From Candidatus Bathyarchaeota archaeon (GTDB lineage: Archaea; Thermoproteota; Bathyarchaeia; Bathyarchaeales; SOJC01): DNA of 64,000 nt. Position 1 is the stretch's first letter; each line of letters begins with the position of its first letter. Where the stretch lies: assembly GCA_023131225.1 (NCBI GenBank), contig JAGLZW010000019.1, forward strand, positions 1-64,000. Reading direction: 5' to 3'. The notes below the pieces were generated by a model. That model did not search any database, had not been told where the DNA came from, and saw only the letters and a program-made list of their open reading frames with translations. Below, in pieces: positions 9,501-17,372 of this stretch. The position numbers and the translations under genes are program-made.

Positions 9501-12500
9501 CTGGAAGCATTGATGATTTTGCGAGATGGAGAGGCGTTACACCGTTGGATCACGATGGTGATGGTCTTAGGGACAGTAACGAGACGATAAGTGATCCTTG
9601 GAAATATGACACTGACGCTGATGGATTGAATGACAAGTTTGAGGTTGAAACTGGAACTGATCCAAGGAAGTACGATACGGATGGTGACGGGTTAATTGAC
9701 AAGTTTGAGTTTGTTTATGACACGAACGCAACAAACAGGGACACTGACGGCGATGGGCTCCCCGATTATTTGGAGGTCGCAGGATGGATGATTGGCTTCA
9801 ACTATACTGGCGATCAGAATAAACCGTTTACGATGCGTGTTTACTCTGACCCAAGGGTTCCGGACACTGATGGCGATGGAGTGGATGATGAAGCAGAATA
9901 CTGGAGCGATTTGAATCCGCGGTCTCAAGACACCAATGGTGACGGAATAAAAGATGTTGCAAAACAGGGGTCTCTTACACAAATTTGGTTTGAAACTAAA
10001 TGGGAAATACCCTTGGACATTGAACACACTGTGAGTGATATGGCGGTTGACTCTAATGGAACCGTCTATGTAGCACTACTTCAGGACTCTGAAATTCTGA
10101 AGTATAGTTCAGACGGGACTTTAAATGCGACATGGGAAGACAAAATAGGTGTTCCCTTCTCTGTCGCTGTCGATGAAGAAAATGGTTATGTTTACGATTT
10201 CTTTGGGACTTGGGTTTACGACCACTATTTTTATGGCATCCAAACTTTCGACTACAATGGAACTTGGATTAAAACATGGGGTCAAGGTGATCGGCCAATA
10301 GCGTTAGATGTTGACGCAAACGGCTATGTATATGCTGCCAGAGGAGCTCTAGATTTTGGGTGGCCAAAACGAGACATAATGATTGTCGAGAAGTACCATT
10401 CTAATGAGACACTCATAACTTCATGGGGTAATTACGGTCCCGCTCCAGACCAGTTCAATAGAATTGTTGGCATAGCAGTTGATGGCAAAAACGGCTACGT
10501 CTACGTCATCGACAAAGCAACATCTGACTTCCCAGACAGGGAAGATCGCATCGCAAAGTTTGATACTGATGGAAACTGGCTCACTGACCTGCCATACACT
10601 TTCAATAATCCCACAGGAGTAGAAGTTGACTCAGAAGGATTCGTTTATGTTGCAGATACAGATAATCATCGCGTCCACAAATTCGACTCTAACGGAATGA
10701 ACATAACATCATGGGGCGAATACGGTCTCGAAGATGGACAATTTGTAGACCCCTACAGATTGGACGTTGATGCGGAAGGAAACATCTACGTACTTTCATG
10801 GGGCTCTGTGCAACCGAATACATGGCCTGCCTGCCGGGTACAGAAGTTTTCCCAAAGTCCTACCCGCCCAATCAGGGAGGATGTCCTTCCAGACAGGGAT
10901 GGCGACGGACTAGAAAATGACGAAGAAAATTCTGGTTGGACAGTGGTCTTCACGAATACAACTGGCACTTTCACGATTTCAGTGACTAGTGATCCTCTGC
11001 TAAATGATACAGACACTGAAGGTCTAACAGACTATCAGGAATATGGTCTATTAACAAATCCGAGGGACCCAGACACCGACGATGACGGATTAACAGACTT
11101 TGAAGAATGGAAAGGATTCCCTTCACAAACAAATCCGAACCACTGGGACACAGACGGGGACGGACTAGGAGACGGCGTCGAAATCACATATGGCAGCGAC
11201 CCAACAAAAATCGACACCGATGGCGATGGCCTATTAGACCCCGAAGAGTTCCTGTTCAACTCAGACCCTAATGACCCAGACACCGACGATGACGGGCTCT
11301 CAGACTATGAGGAGAAACTTTTCAATTCAAGCCTCACCAACCCAGACTCAGACGATGACTTCATGTTTGATGGCTATGAAAAAACCGCAGGCACTGACCC
11401 GCAAAACAGCGACACGGACAACGATAACTTACCAGACGGCTACGAGATACTTCTAGGCACGGATCCCCTGAGCAACGACACTGACGGAGACAACCTCTCC
11501 GATGGCACTGAAGTAAACTTGTGGCTTAATCCCCTGTCTAACGATACAGATGGCGATGGGCTCTTGGATTCAACAGAACTGGAAAAGGGCACCAACCCTT
11601 GGAACAGAGACAGCGACTTCGATGGCATACCCGACGGCGAAGACCTTGATTCGAACAGCACACATGTGCCAAACATAATCCTGTCATTCGATCCAGACAA
11701 TGCCACTAACGAGTTCGCAGGGAAACTTGCGCAATACACCAACGTAACAATTGTCTCAAAAGATGAACTTCTGATGAACTACACAGATGCACGTTACATA
11801 GTGCTTGTTGGAAGACCCGACGGAAACGGAACAGTTGGAACCCTCATCCACGACCTTCTGCTTGATTCTGGAGATGCCCTGACAAAGATGACTGAGTCGG
11901 ATGCCAATCGGTTCGCAGTTAGACACGGATTATGGAACAACACTCAGACGATAATAATGCTATCGTATCCCTACCCCATGGACCACGTCAGAGTGCTTGA
12001 CATCCTAAGAAGCAAAACTGTGACAATACTGTCAAACTCGGCTATAATTGAGTATAACATGAGCGTAGCAGTGAGTTATCCTGCTGGAGGATCCTTGAAC
12101 CACTCCGACGTTTCATATAATTTCTTCAAGATAGATGAAATCGACACGGTGAAAGCAACCGACTCCATTATCAATGCCATTCTGGAAAAAGCAGTAAAGC
12201 CAAGAGTTGAAATCAACAGATACAACGCCTCCACAACACCCTTCGAACTCACCCACACATCTGGCCTAGCCTCCAACGAAAAAGCAGTAGGAAAGTACTT
12301 CCAAATAAACGTAAGCGAAGACATCCAAAACAAAACCTCAGAGATCGTAGAAGCAGCGCTTATCCAAATATACTACGCAGAGTCCGAACTGGATAGAACT
12401 GGAGACGGAGACGCCAACGACCTTGACGATTTCCTTGAAAGCACGTTAACACTGTACTTCTTCGATGAATCCACTGGCTCATGGACAAAACTATCTGGAT

Positions 12501-13009
12501 ATTTGGATGGGGTGATCGACGTTGGGGTTAACACTACGGATATTGAGCTTTATGGCAAGAAATACGCGGGCTATGTTTGGGCTTACGTATCGCACTTCTC
12601 ATTGTACGGGCTCGCAGGTCTTACGGGTAATCGTCCCCCAGATGTTTCAGACGCACGTCCAAGCATAGAATACCTTTGGTCGCCAAACCACAAATTCGTT
12701 GACGTAACCATCGAAGGCGTCACAGATCCAGACGGTGACGAAATTACAATAACTATACTCGGCATTACAAGCGATGAGCCCACCTCTAAACATGCGCCAG
12801 ATGCATATGGAGTTGGAACCAGCGTAGTCAGCTTAAGAGCCGAACGACTAGGAACAGGCAATGGTAGAGTCTACGTGATCACGTTTGTAGCCAGCGATGG
12901 AAGAGGCGGAGAAACCATAGGCACCGTGACTGTCTACGTTCCACACAACCAAAAAGGATGCATTTGCATAGACGACGGGCAAAAGTACGACGCTACAGAG
13001 ACAAACTAA
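6581..13009 (+). CDS. Giant secreted Ca-binding surface protein with NHL repeats
   Basis: About 2140 aa; no single known family covers it. The ATG at 6581 follows a GGGAG site and opens a signal peptide (QKTTSIFVGFALIILLSG); a TTG at 6566 is the alternative. In order (numbered from the TTG): thrombospondin-type-3-like Ca-binding repeats (DTDGDGLPD type, about 67-154); two to three fascin-like trefoil repeats (YDGFYVSVASNG, YNGKYVSVAADG, about 295-415); a long hydrophobic segment (about 720-812) with several possible membrane spans; more Ca repeats (about 995-1130); an NHL-type propeller (FVYVADTDNHRVHKF, about 1150-1425); a third Ca-repeat block (about 1445-1695); and a C-terminal Ig/cadherin-like domain with DPDGDEITI. 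No sorting signal or C-terminal anchor is clear. It is probably extracellular, in adhesion or in the cell envelope. Confidence 0.88.
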   Translation: MQKTTSIFVGFALIILLSGVDIQAAVQPTLTSASSIIPPRTGSNLRELVEELIKATTNMTDTDGDGLPDSVEAVIGTDFNSTDSDFDLLYDYDEVQNDSDPLDPDSNSDGLPDYNEVCNVTSLDIDGDNISNVWDFDNDGDGLNDEVDLSPFSKSSMHDAFHFDINMSGKPTYITLQLKPRNPENLKLYYQLWDWPYDREGSMKDMDNSKEDIKVVPQLNVTVNVPPNQSDVADYGILVTDNGMHVPVYPVWENDAIVAFTALVFYNASSPMTLSMDAELMWRVIGSNDEKATALRTYDGFYVSVASNGVVVANATQVTSFETLQWIELGENKVALKVHDGPYLSVIGDGSIIAQGYEIGSMQTFELIKGNDTVSLKAYNGKYVSVAADGTFVARSDSIGNMESFELVDRDYLSEWTILATYNEPFMLTGFTISESYGSDLGLFYSEDKDETIRANMLLGYDFLRNSTTHLSDMPSILENYNVNVESLLGSFSNKDAALVEMSNTMIPQALSSLPHSQVFPVIICIEENLTMVEMSQLVSSSYILGDWYSVDLVVELENALINSRMLKTNFYNTTGYVALEIEDIMRHVDGWQLSEEAGFSASSLILMWNTGEQSITSKGSQEIVAQAPEAFLAVPLAFESLMLAARGGLGLKAYQSLKFLRMKGWTSASIAKMLKTGGKTGGFRLWAKMCNKLTKAKQGWAGIKGLKVLKNVMKGLAVLGVILDVGLSILSGFMIADQIGGHLGKSIGASYGMIAATYAIIYTGILIAIGQIPYVGWIISLTIVIADIFGGFSDALMGWLMDLFGPDDLSVVTPWLEDINVTNVTVWDKDNNGLDVGDRISITVQTTSKVNVTSGRETGWAAKSWYRPYLSISAPRGSFSNTSMTGIPPEDTWIVEQGVNWKTEEYETGAWIEPGIGMPNFPVNVRINFDYGLWHIWEHFIFYLVYWEWCRHEDLQTGVSSSHFTTLRYDVLPGSIDDFARWRGVTPLDHDGDGLRDSNETISDPWKYDTDADGLNDKFEVETGTDPRKYDTDGDGLIDKFEFVYDTNATNRDTDGDGLPDYLEVAGWMIGFNYTGDQNKPFTMRVYSDPRVPDTDGDGVDDEAEYWSDLNPRSQDTNGDGIKDVAKQGSLTQIWFETKWEIPLDIEHTVSDMAVDSNGTVYVALLQDSEILKYSSDGTLNATWEDKIGVPFSVAVDEENGYVYDFFGTWVYDHYFYGIQTFDYNGTWIKTWGQGDRPIALDVDANGYVYAARGALDFGWPKRDIMIVEKYHSNETLITSWGNYGPAPDQFNRIVGIAVDGKNGYVYVIDKATSDFPDREDRIAKFDTDGNWLTDLPYTFNNPTGVEVDSEGFVYVADTDNHRVHKFDSNGMNITSWGEYGLEDGQFVDPYRLDVDAEGNIYVLSWGSVQPNTWPACRVQKFSQSPTRPIREDVLPDRDGDGLENDEENSGWTVVFTNTTGTFTISVTSDPLLNDTDTEGLTDYQEYGLLTNPRDPDTDDDGLTDFEEWKGFPSQTNPNHWDTDGDGLGDGVEITYGSDPTKIDTDGDGLLDPEEFLFNSDPNDPDTDDDGLSDYEEKLFNSSLTNPDSDDDFMFDGYEKTAGTDPQNSDTDNDNLPDGYEILLGTDPLSNDTDGDNLSDGTEVNLWLNPLSNDTDGDGLLDSTELEKGTNPWNRDSDFDGIPDGEDLDSNSTHVPNIILSFDPDNATNEFAGKLAQYTNVTIVSKDELLMNYTDARYIVLVGRPDGNGTVGTLIHDLLLDSGDALTKMTESDANRFAVRHGLWNNTQTIIMLSYPYPMDHVRVLDILRSKTVTILSNSAIIEYNMSVAVSYPAGGSLNHSDVSYNFFKIDEIDTVKATDSIINAILEKAVKPRVEINRYNASTTPFELTHTSGLASNEKAVGKYFQINVSEDIQNKTSEIVEAALIQIYYAESELDRTGDGDANDLDDFLESTLTLYFFDESTGSWTKLSGYLDGVIDVGVNTTDIELYGKKYAGYVWAYVSHFSLYGLAGLTGNRPPDVSDARPSIEYLWSPNHKFVDVTIEGVTDPDGDEITITILGITSDEPTSKHAPDAYGVGTSVVSLRAERLGTGNGRVYVITFVASDGRGGETIGTVTVYVPHNQKGCICIDDGQKYDATETN

Positions 13010-13023
13010 GGGCGCACTCGAGT

Positions 13024-13146
13024 TTAAAACACTCCGTATCTTTTCCACTGAGCCATCAAGCAAAACCAGCGGAATCTTTGCCCGAAGGCATCAACAAGCT
13101 TCTCTGCAACTTGCCTCGCAAGAGTGATTTTCTCATCGTAACTCAA
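13024..13146 (-). pseudogene. Possible remnant of a small nucleotidyltransferase
   Basis: Forty codons from a TTG read LSYDEKITLARQVAEKLV followed by DAFGQRF. This resembles the leading helix of minimal nucleotidyltransferase (MNT/HepT-type toxin-antitoxin) proteins just before the GS...D catalytic motif. In a neighbouring frame the DNA then reads LDGSVEKIR, close to the usual LFGSVARG, so a frameshift would have broken the active site. It lies between the giant gene and the tRNA-Ile-like repeat. The match is short and judged by eye, so this is weak evidence. Confidence 0.3.
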
Positions 13147-13207
13147 TCTATATTTATTGTTCTTAACGGCTGCCTAAGTTCGCGATTGCATAGAAAAAAA
13201 GGGGGGT

Positions 13208-13230
13208 TTCAAATCTCTCCCGGCCCACTT
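13208..13230 (+). repeat. Direct repeat copy 2: duplicate of the tRNA-Ile 3' end (att-like)
   Basis: Identical over 23 bases to 6468-6490 and in the same orientation, but not part of a complete tRNA: the bases upstream (an A run then a G run) do not form the anticodon arm. With copy 1 it encloses about 6.7 kb that holds essentially only the giant surface-protein gene. Confidence 0.7.
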
Positions 13231-13275
13231 CAGAATTTTTCCTGGACCATTGTTTCAGATTTTTTTAGGGGTTAC

Positions 13276-14673
13276 TTACGTTTTTTGAAGAGGGTCCAAA
13301 CTGTATTTTTTTCCGTATCTAATCGTCTGAACGTTACTGCTTATCTTTTTGAACAATTGCTGGTTTTCCGTGTGTATCGGAAAAATTTTCTTTGGCTTGA
13401 TGTAGTTGATTAGACCCGTTAATTGATCTCTGTTTAGGTGGCCGGAAGCATGCAGTTGATGAAACTGTATTTTAAAATGGTTGAGCCAGTTATGCATTAC
13501 CCGATCTTCAATGTCTTCTTCACTGTAAGGTTCGCTCATGCTATGGATAAAATGGCTGCCTGGTTTCGGCTTAATGTCAATTAGCTCTGCAAATTGATGA
13601 AAATCCAAATCCATGACCAGTTTGCTCTGATTTTTGTGCACAAATTCATAGGTCGCCATTTTTTCTATGAAATCTCGCTCCCAAACATAATAGTCCTTTT
13701 CCTCGAACCCTCCGGACTTTTTCCGTTTGTAATAAACCAGAATATTCTTGTCCTTAAACGGGTCAGGAAGATCAAGGCGTCTATCTTCCACAAGTCTGCT
13801 TAGCAAATGAGCGGTTTTTAAAGAAATAACAATCTTTCTATCGTTGCTCTTAGCCACATTGTAGAAACTCCTGAACCTGTCCATATCCCTACTGTAACGA
13901 GTAACAAACACAATCTTATCCGTTGAGGAAACAACCTTGCCGCTTAGTTTCTCAACCTGCAACTCAGAATAGTTCTTTCGTTTTTCCTTCTCGACCATTT
14001 TAGTACCTTCGCATATCATGGCCACAGGTTCCGATTCACGCGCTTTGTCTGCGAATTCTTCAGTCATATCATTCCTAGGACCGTGAGCCCTAAGATCTCC
14101 AGTGTACACGATTGTGCCTTCAGACGTATGAACTAAAAAGCCGTACGCAGCAGGGATTGAATGATCAACATGAACAGGCTCCACCACTATTCTGCCCACG
14201 TTAATTTTGTCTCCAGTTCGAAACGTCTCATACCAACGCTCTCCGTAACTGCAGAAACTGCTGGTCTTCTCCATCGCTTCCAAAAACAGTTTGGTGCCTT
14301 CACCAAGATACACAGGTATCTCTGGGTCTAAAAACTCGATATGTTTCACGTGATCGAAGTGGGCGTGGGACAAAAACACAGCGTCAAACCTTGGCTTCAC
14401 ATAAGGAACATCCGTGAACTGCAGTTGCTCCTTCGCATACAAACCTTTCAATTTTGGCAGCAAACCAAACTCAAAATAATCCCCTAACCCGTTGATGGCT
14501 CGTGGAGACAGCCAACCCGAAAAAAAATCACAGCCCAATGTGAAAGATTGACCGAAATCCAAGAAAACCCTGACACCGCCATCTTCTAACAAGACCTTGT
14601 TTCCACCAATCTCATCCACTCCGCCGTAAAACGTCAAACTCACCATTCCAAACAGACCACCATCAATACTCAC
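13276..14673 (-). CDS. Beta-CASP metallo-beta-lactamase nuclease (RNase J-like)
   Basis: 465 aa (or 456 from the ATG at 14646). The metallo-beta-lactamase core is clear: DEIGGNKVLLEDGGVRVFLDFG, the HAHFDH metal motif (residues 103-108), VDHSIPAAYGFLV and TGDLRAHGP. A beta-CASP cap region follows, with a C-terminal HASGHLNRDQL and a late IFPIHTENQQLF containing the usual HTE motif. Archaeal members are 5'-3' exonucleases and/or endonucleases acting on RNA, and this length fits. Sequence alone does not separate RNase J from related beta-CASP groups; the N-terminal KH domains of the archaeal CPSF-like group are absent. The stop codon is 46 bp from the tRNA-Ile-like repeat. Confidence 0.82.
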   Translation of the reverse strand: MSIDGGLFGMVSLTFYGGVDEIGGNKVLLEDGGVRVFLDFGQSFTLGCDFFSGWLSPRAINGLGDYFEFGLLPKLKGLYAKEQLQFTDVPYVKPRFDAVFLSHAHFDHVKHIEFLDPEIPVYLGEGTKLFLEAMEKTSSFCSYGERWYETFRTGDKINVGRIVVEPVHVDHSIPAAYGFLVHTSEGTIVYTGDLRAHGPRNDMTEEFADKARESEPVAMICEGTKMVEKEKRKNYSELQVEKLSGKVVSSTDKIVFVTRYSRDMDRFRSFYNVAKSNDRKIVISLKTAHLLSRLVEDRRLDLPDPFKDKNILVYYKRKKSGGFEEKDYYVWERDFIEKMATYEFVHKNQSKLVMDLDFHQFAELIDIKPKPGSHFIHSMSEPYSEEDIEDRVMHNWLNHFKIQFHQLHASGHLNRDQLTGLINYIKPKKIFPIHTENQQLFKKISSNVQTIRYGKKYSLDPLQKT

Positions 14674-14834
14674 TCAACTACACAATTCAAACGATTCTTC
14701 TAATCATTTAGCAATTCTAAACTTAAAACCTTAATTCAGAAACAATCAACCTAAAAAAGGGCGCGCACATTCTTTCTTTATTGATTTTGTCATGCTCATA
14801 CGCGTACCTGTTCATGTCGCATCCTTATACCATA

Positions 14835-14844
14835 ACATTTAAGA
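14835..14844 (+). promoter_or_regulatory. Putative TATA box for alba
   Basis: ACATTTAAGA lies about 50 bases before the chosen ATG (14890). An initiation site about 25 bases downstream would fall after the alternative start at 14848, so it supports the shorter protein. Judged by eye. Confidence 0.35.
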
Positions 14845-14889
14845 CATATGCTTCTAATGAACAAGCCTGATAACAACTGGTGTAAATAC

Positions 14890-15267
14890 ATGTCAGATAA
14901 AGAACAAACCGAAATCGAGGCATCTGCCGAAAAAGTGGAAAGCGAAGAGGCGACAAAGGAAAAAGAAGTTATACCCCGCAAAACACCTCGCAAAGACCAA
15001 AACACAGTCTACATTGGAAACAAACCTCCAATGAATTATGTCATGGCAGTCATCACAGCTTTCAATATGAGTGACACGGATAAAGTCGTCCTAAAAGCGC
15101 GAGGTCGCGCCATAAGCACGGCTGTTGATGTTACTGAAATCCTCCGCAACCGATTCTTCAAAGACGCCAAAGTAAACGCTATCTCCATAGGTACAGAGCA
15201 GATCACACCCAGAGAAGGCGGCAACCCAAGAAATGTCTCAACAATGGAAATTATCATTAAAAAATGA
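14890..15267 (+). CDS. alba: Alba family DNA/RNA-binding chromatin protein
   Basis: 125 aa from ATG 14890 (MSDKEQ). The first 35 or so residues are an acidic then basic, probably disordered extension. The Alba fold follows: NTVYIGNKPPMNYVMAVITAF, where the lysine after IGN aligns with the nucleic-acid-binding, acetylatable lysine of Sulfolobus Alba; then KVVLKARGRAISTAVDVTEILRNRFF; and a C-terminal RNVSTMEIIIKK strand. Alba dimers coat DNA and also bind RNA. The acidic N-terminal tail is longer than in Sulfolobus Alba (about 97 aa) and might modulate binding. A longer start at 14848 is less likely given the TATA position. Confidence 0.92.
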   Translation: MSDKEQTEIEASAEKVESEEATKEKEVIPRKTPRKDQNTVYIGNKPPMNYVMAVITAFNMSDTDKVVLKARGRAISTAVDVTEILRNRFFKDAKVNAISIGTEQITPREGGNPRNVSTMEIIIKK

Positions 15268-15559
15268 GAACCATTGGAGAAAACAGATCCGCCTATCCAC
15301 TCTATTTTTGTAGAGGTGACGGTTTCTGCGCACGCGGTGTTCTTGAATAATAAAAATGAATCCATGCACAACTGCAATGCCAATGCGTGCGCATGCACTT
15401 TTCCATGACCCACATTATTCTCTTCGCCATACGTTATAGGGGCATTGGTTCCAACAGTATCTGCTACCTTTAAACACACATCCTTTGCATTCTGATCTGC
15501 TAAAAGGCTTTTGTTTTCTCATTAACTCCCAGATAAAAACTGTCAAACTGCTTTATGAA

Positions 15560-15706
15560 TTATCCCTTTGGGCGTCCCCTAACATGCTTCTTGTAATGAA
15601 GTAGTTTTTCTCTTTCTTCTTTTGGCAGGAGAAAAGCAGGTAGCGTCTTTGTTTTCCTTGGTCGCCCCCAATTCTTCAGGGTAGTAACATTGATTTCCTC
15701 TGTCAA
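15560..15706 (-). CDS. 48-aa basic protein with two AT-hook-like motifs
   Basis: A short gene on the minus strand from a TTG at 15706, preceded by a strong ribosome-binding site (GGAGGGTGAT). The product has NWGRPRKTK near the N-terminus and HVRGRPKG at the very end. Both contain the GRP core flanked by Arg/Lys that defines AT-hooks, which insert into the minor groove of AT-rich DNA. A charged segment (PKEEREKLLHYKK) lies between them. No known family was recognised. It lies between alba and another small basic protein gene, so a DNA-binding or architectural role is a reasonable guess. The good Shine-Dalgarno site is the main reason to believe it is translated. Confidence 0.5.
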   Translation of the reverse strand: MTEEINVTTLKNWGRPRKTKTLPAFLLPKEEREKLLHYKKHVRGRPKG

Positions 15707-15816
15707 GAATCACCCTCCTATTATCACGTGGTAAAGGGAGGGTTTGATTCTTCACCTTAGACTATTTAAGTTTAGTGAACACAGTAGATAATTTGAAGCT
15801 TATTGGTGATTTGAGT

Positions 15817-15960
15817 ATGGGGAAAAAGAAGCTTTCACGTGTAAAGAGAAGGATGTTAGAAAGACAGAGAGAACCGCCTATCTATAGTTCTGAAAGTCTT
15901 CGTCAAGCATATGAACAGAAAAACAGGTGGGTAAACAAGGTTCAAAAAAGAAAAGAGTGA
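15817..15960 (+). CDS. Small basic hypothetical protein
   Basis: 47 aa from the ATG at 15817 (MGKKKLSRVKRRMLERQREP), preceded by GGTGAT. An upstream in-frame start at 15775 exists but adds a less basic leader. It is rich in Lys, Arg and Gln with no cysteine, and I recognise no family. The composition suggests nucleic-acid or ribosome association, but nothing in the sequence proves it. It stands alone between the AT-hook-like protein and TBP. Confidence 0.5.
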   Translation: MGKKKLSRVKRRMLERQREPPIYSSESLRQAYEQKNRWVNKVQKRKE

Positions 15961-16055
15961 TGGTCACACCATGGATTTCTTTAAGCCCTTCGCGTTATGG
16001 GGATATTCTTGATTATTCTGCGCGCCCATAATCCTTTGCATATTTGGCGAGTAGA

Positions 16056-16616
16056 TTATTCGTAGAATATCAGTTGCTGTTCTTCGAGCATCCTGTGAAG
16101 CTTGTGCACGGCACCATGGACGTCCTGTTCTCTTTTGCCTCCAGTGCAAACAAGGTTCCCGCTTGCGAATATCAGTATGACCACTTTAGGTTCGTCCATC
16201 CTGTAGATCAAGCCTGGAAACTGCTCTGGCTCATACATCGCTTTTCCAAGCGTGAAAACTGCCTTCTCCAAATCTATCTTTCCACCTAACCTTACAGAAG
16301 CAACGATGTTCACAACCTTAAAGTCCGGCTTGCCGATGATGATTATTCCGCCCTTTTTCAGTTCTTTAACAACTGTCATAACAGCTCTCCTGGATTCCTT
16401 CTCCGATTTTGCTCCTGTGCAAACCATTTTTCCAGTGCTAAAAATCAACGTAGCCGTCTTCGGTCTCTTAAGCCTAAACACAAGTCCAGGAAACCGTTCT
16501 GGGCGATATTCAACCCCTGGATAACCTTTCACAACCGCGTTTAAGTCAATCTTCTGGTTTAAAGCGGCAGAAGCAACAACGTTTTCAATGGTTATTTTGG
16601 CTTTAGTCTTTGGCAT
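16056..16616 (-). CDS. tbp: TATA-box-binding protein
   Basis: 186 aa with the two direct repeats of the TBP saddle. Repeat 1 is ITIENVVASAALNQKIDL through FPGLVFRLKRPKTATLIFSTGKMVCTGAKS. Repeat 2 is FKVVNIVASVRLGGKIDL through FPGLIYRMDEPKVVILIFASGNLVCTGGK. It recognises promoter TATA boxes and recruits TFB and RNA polymerase. The frame is open upstream to 16721, but the ATG at 16616 (MPKTKAK) begins right at the first repeat and lies at the right distance from a TATA-like GTTATAAAGC. Both repeats keep the phenylalanine and valine pattern that contacts DNA. It is transcribed divergently from the polymerase B remnant. Confidence 0.97.
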   Translation of the reverse strand: MPKTKAKITIENVVASAALNQKIDLNAVVKGYPGVEYRPERFPGLVFRLKRPKTATLIFSTGKMVCTGAKSEKESRRAVMTVVKELKKGGIIIIGKPDFKVVNIVASVRLGGKIDLEKAVFTLGKAMYEPEQFPGLIYRMDEPKVVILIFASGNLVCTGGKREQDVHGAVHKLHRMLEEQQLIFYE

Positions 16617-16652
16617 TAAACACAGCTCGCATAGTGAAGTGTTTAAACACCT

Positions 16653-16662
16653 GTTATAAAGC
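16653..16662 (-). promoter_or_regulatory. Putative TATA box for tbp
   Basis: GCTTTATAAC on the minus strand, about 40 bases before the tbp start. It would place initiation shortly before the ATG at 16616 and so argues against the longer open frame. Judged by eye. Confidence 0.35.
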
Positions 16663-16800
16663 CTTAGATTCAAGAGGTGGATATTTCTCTGCACAACTTT
16701 TTTGTTGCATGTATGCATCAATCCGTAATGATCAGCAAGTTCAAATTGCTGAGCAAATTCTGGAAAAAGCTAACCGATATGTCGAGAAAATCCCCGGACA

Positions 16801-17250
16801 GTGAATGCATGCACAGCAAACAACGTTAAGGAATTCTATGCGAAAATACCCGACGCCTTGAATATAGTTAGAAAATACAGAAAAAGGCTTATCGAAGGAG
16901 ACATTCCAATTTGGGACTTAATTATCACTAAGCGACTCTCCAAGTCTCTAGACAGCTACAAACAAAAAGTCAGCCAAGTCATCGCCGCTGAACAACTTCT
17001 AAAAGAGGGAGTCAAAGTACCCGCTGGAAAGAACGTTAGATTCCTTTTCACCAGTGCAGACAACAAACATTATGAACGAAGAGTTAGAGCAGAAGAACTA
17101 ATTGAAGAAAACATTTACTCTGACGTTAAAAAATATCTTTCGCTTTTGTATATAGCAGCCTCAAACTTACTAAGTCCTTTTAGCTATTCAGCAAAAGACG
17201 TCTACGACTCAGTTAGAGGCCTTCAATGCGCAAAACTCGTCCAGTTCTGA
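16801..17250 (+). pseudogene. C-terminal remnant of a family B DNA polymerase (thumb region)
   Basis: 149 codons from a GTG at 16801 resemble the end of archaeal PolB: NVKEFYAKIPDALNIVRKYR, then IWDLIITKRLSKSLDSYKQKVSQVIAAEQLLKEG, KVPAGKNVRFLF and ERRVRAEELI to a C-terminal end. In PolB this follows the palm. The catalytic palm (DTDS), exonuclease and fingers are absent, and a stop codon in this frame at 16771-16773 closes it upstream. A coding-like stretch in another frame (QVQIAEQILEKANRYVEKIPG, about 16737-16801) may be a frameshifted continuation. Methanothermobacter has a naturally split PolB, but its small part keeps the active-site aspartates, so this looks like a decayed gene. An independent thumb protein cannot be excluded. 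Confidence 0.6.
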
Positions 17251-17372
17251 CCAAAGCCGCGCTTGTTCTTCATCATAAGTGACACCGCGCCACAACAGAT
17301 TTTGAGTTCTCGTAACTAGTTTTATGCGCATACGCAAAGCTTATCTGAATTGTTCACGTCGGCTTTTGTGAG

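Noticed and set aside
15036-15479. Long minus-strand frame over and past alba
   Set aside because: Over half is exactly antisense to the alba coding frame, and the rest has no recognisable domain or ribosome-binding site.
16610-16804. Plus-strand frame of 64 codons in front of the polymerase B remnant
   Set aside because: The first half overlaps the tbp promoter and start; only the last 20 or so codons look polymerase-like, so it is mentioned in the remnant entry and not as a gene.
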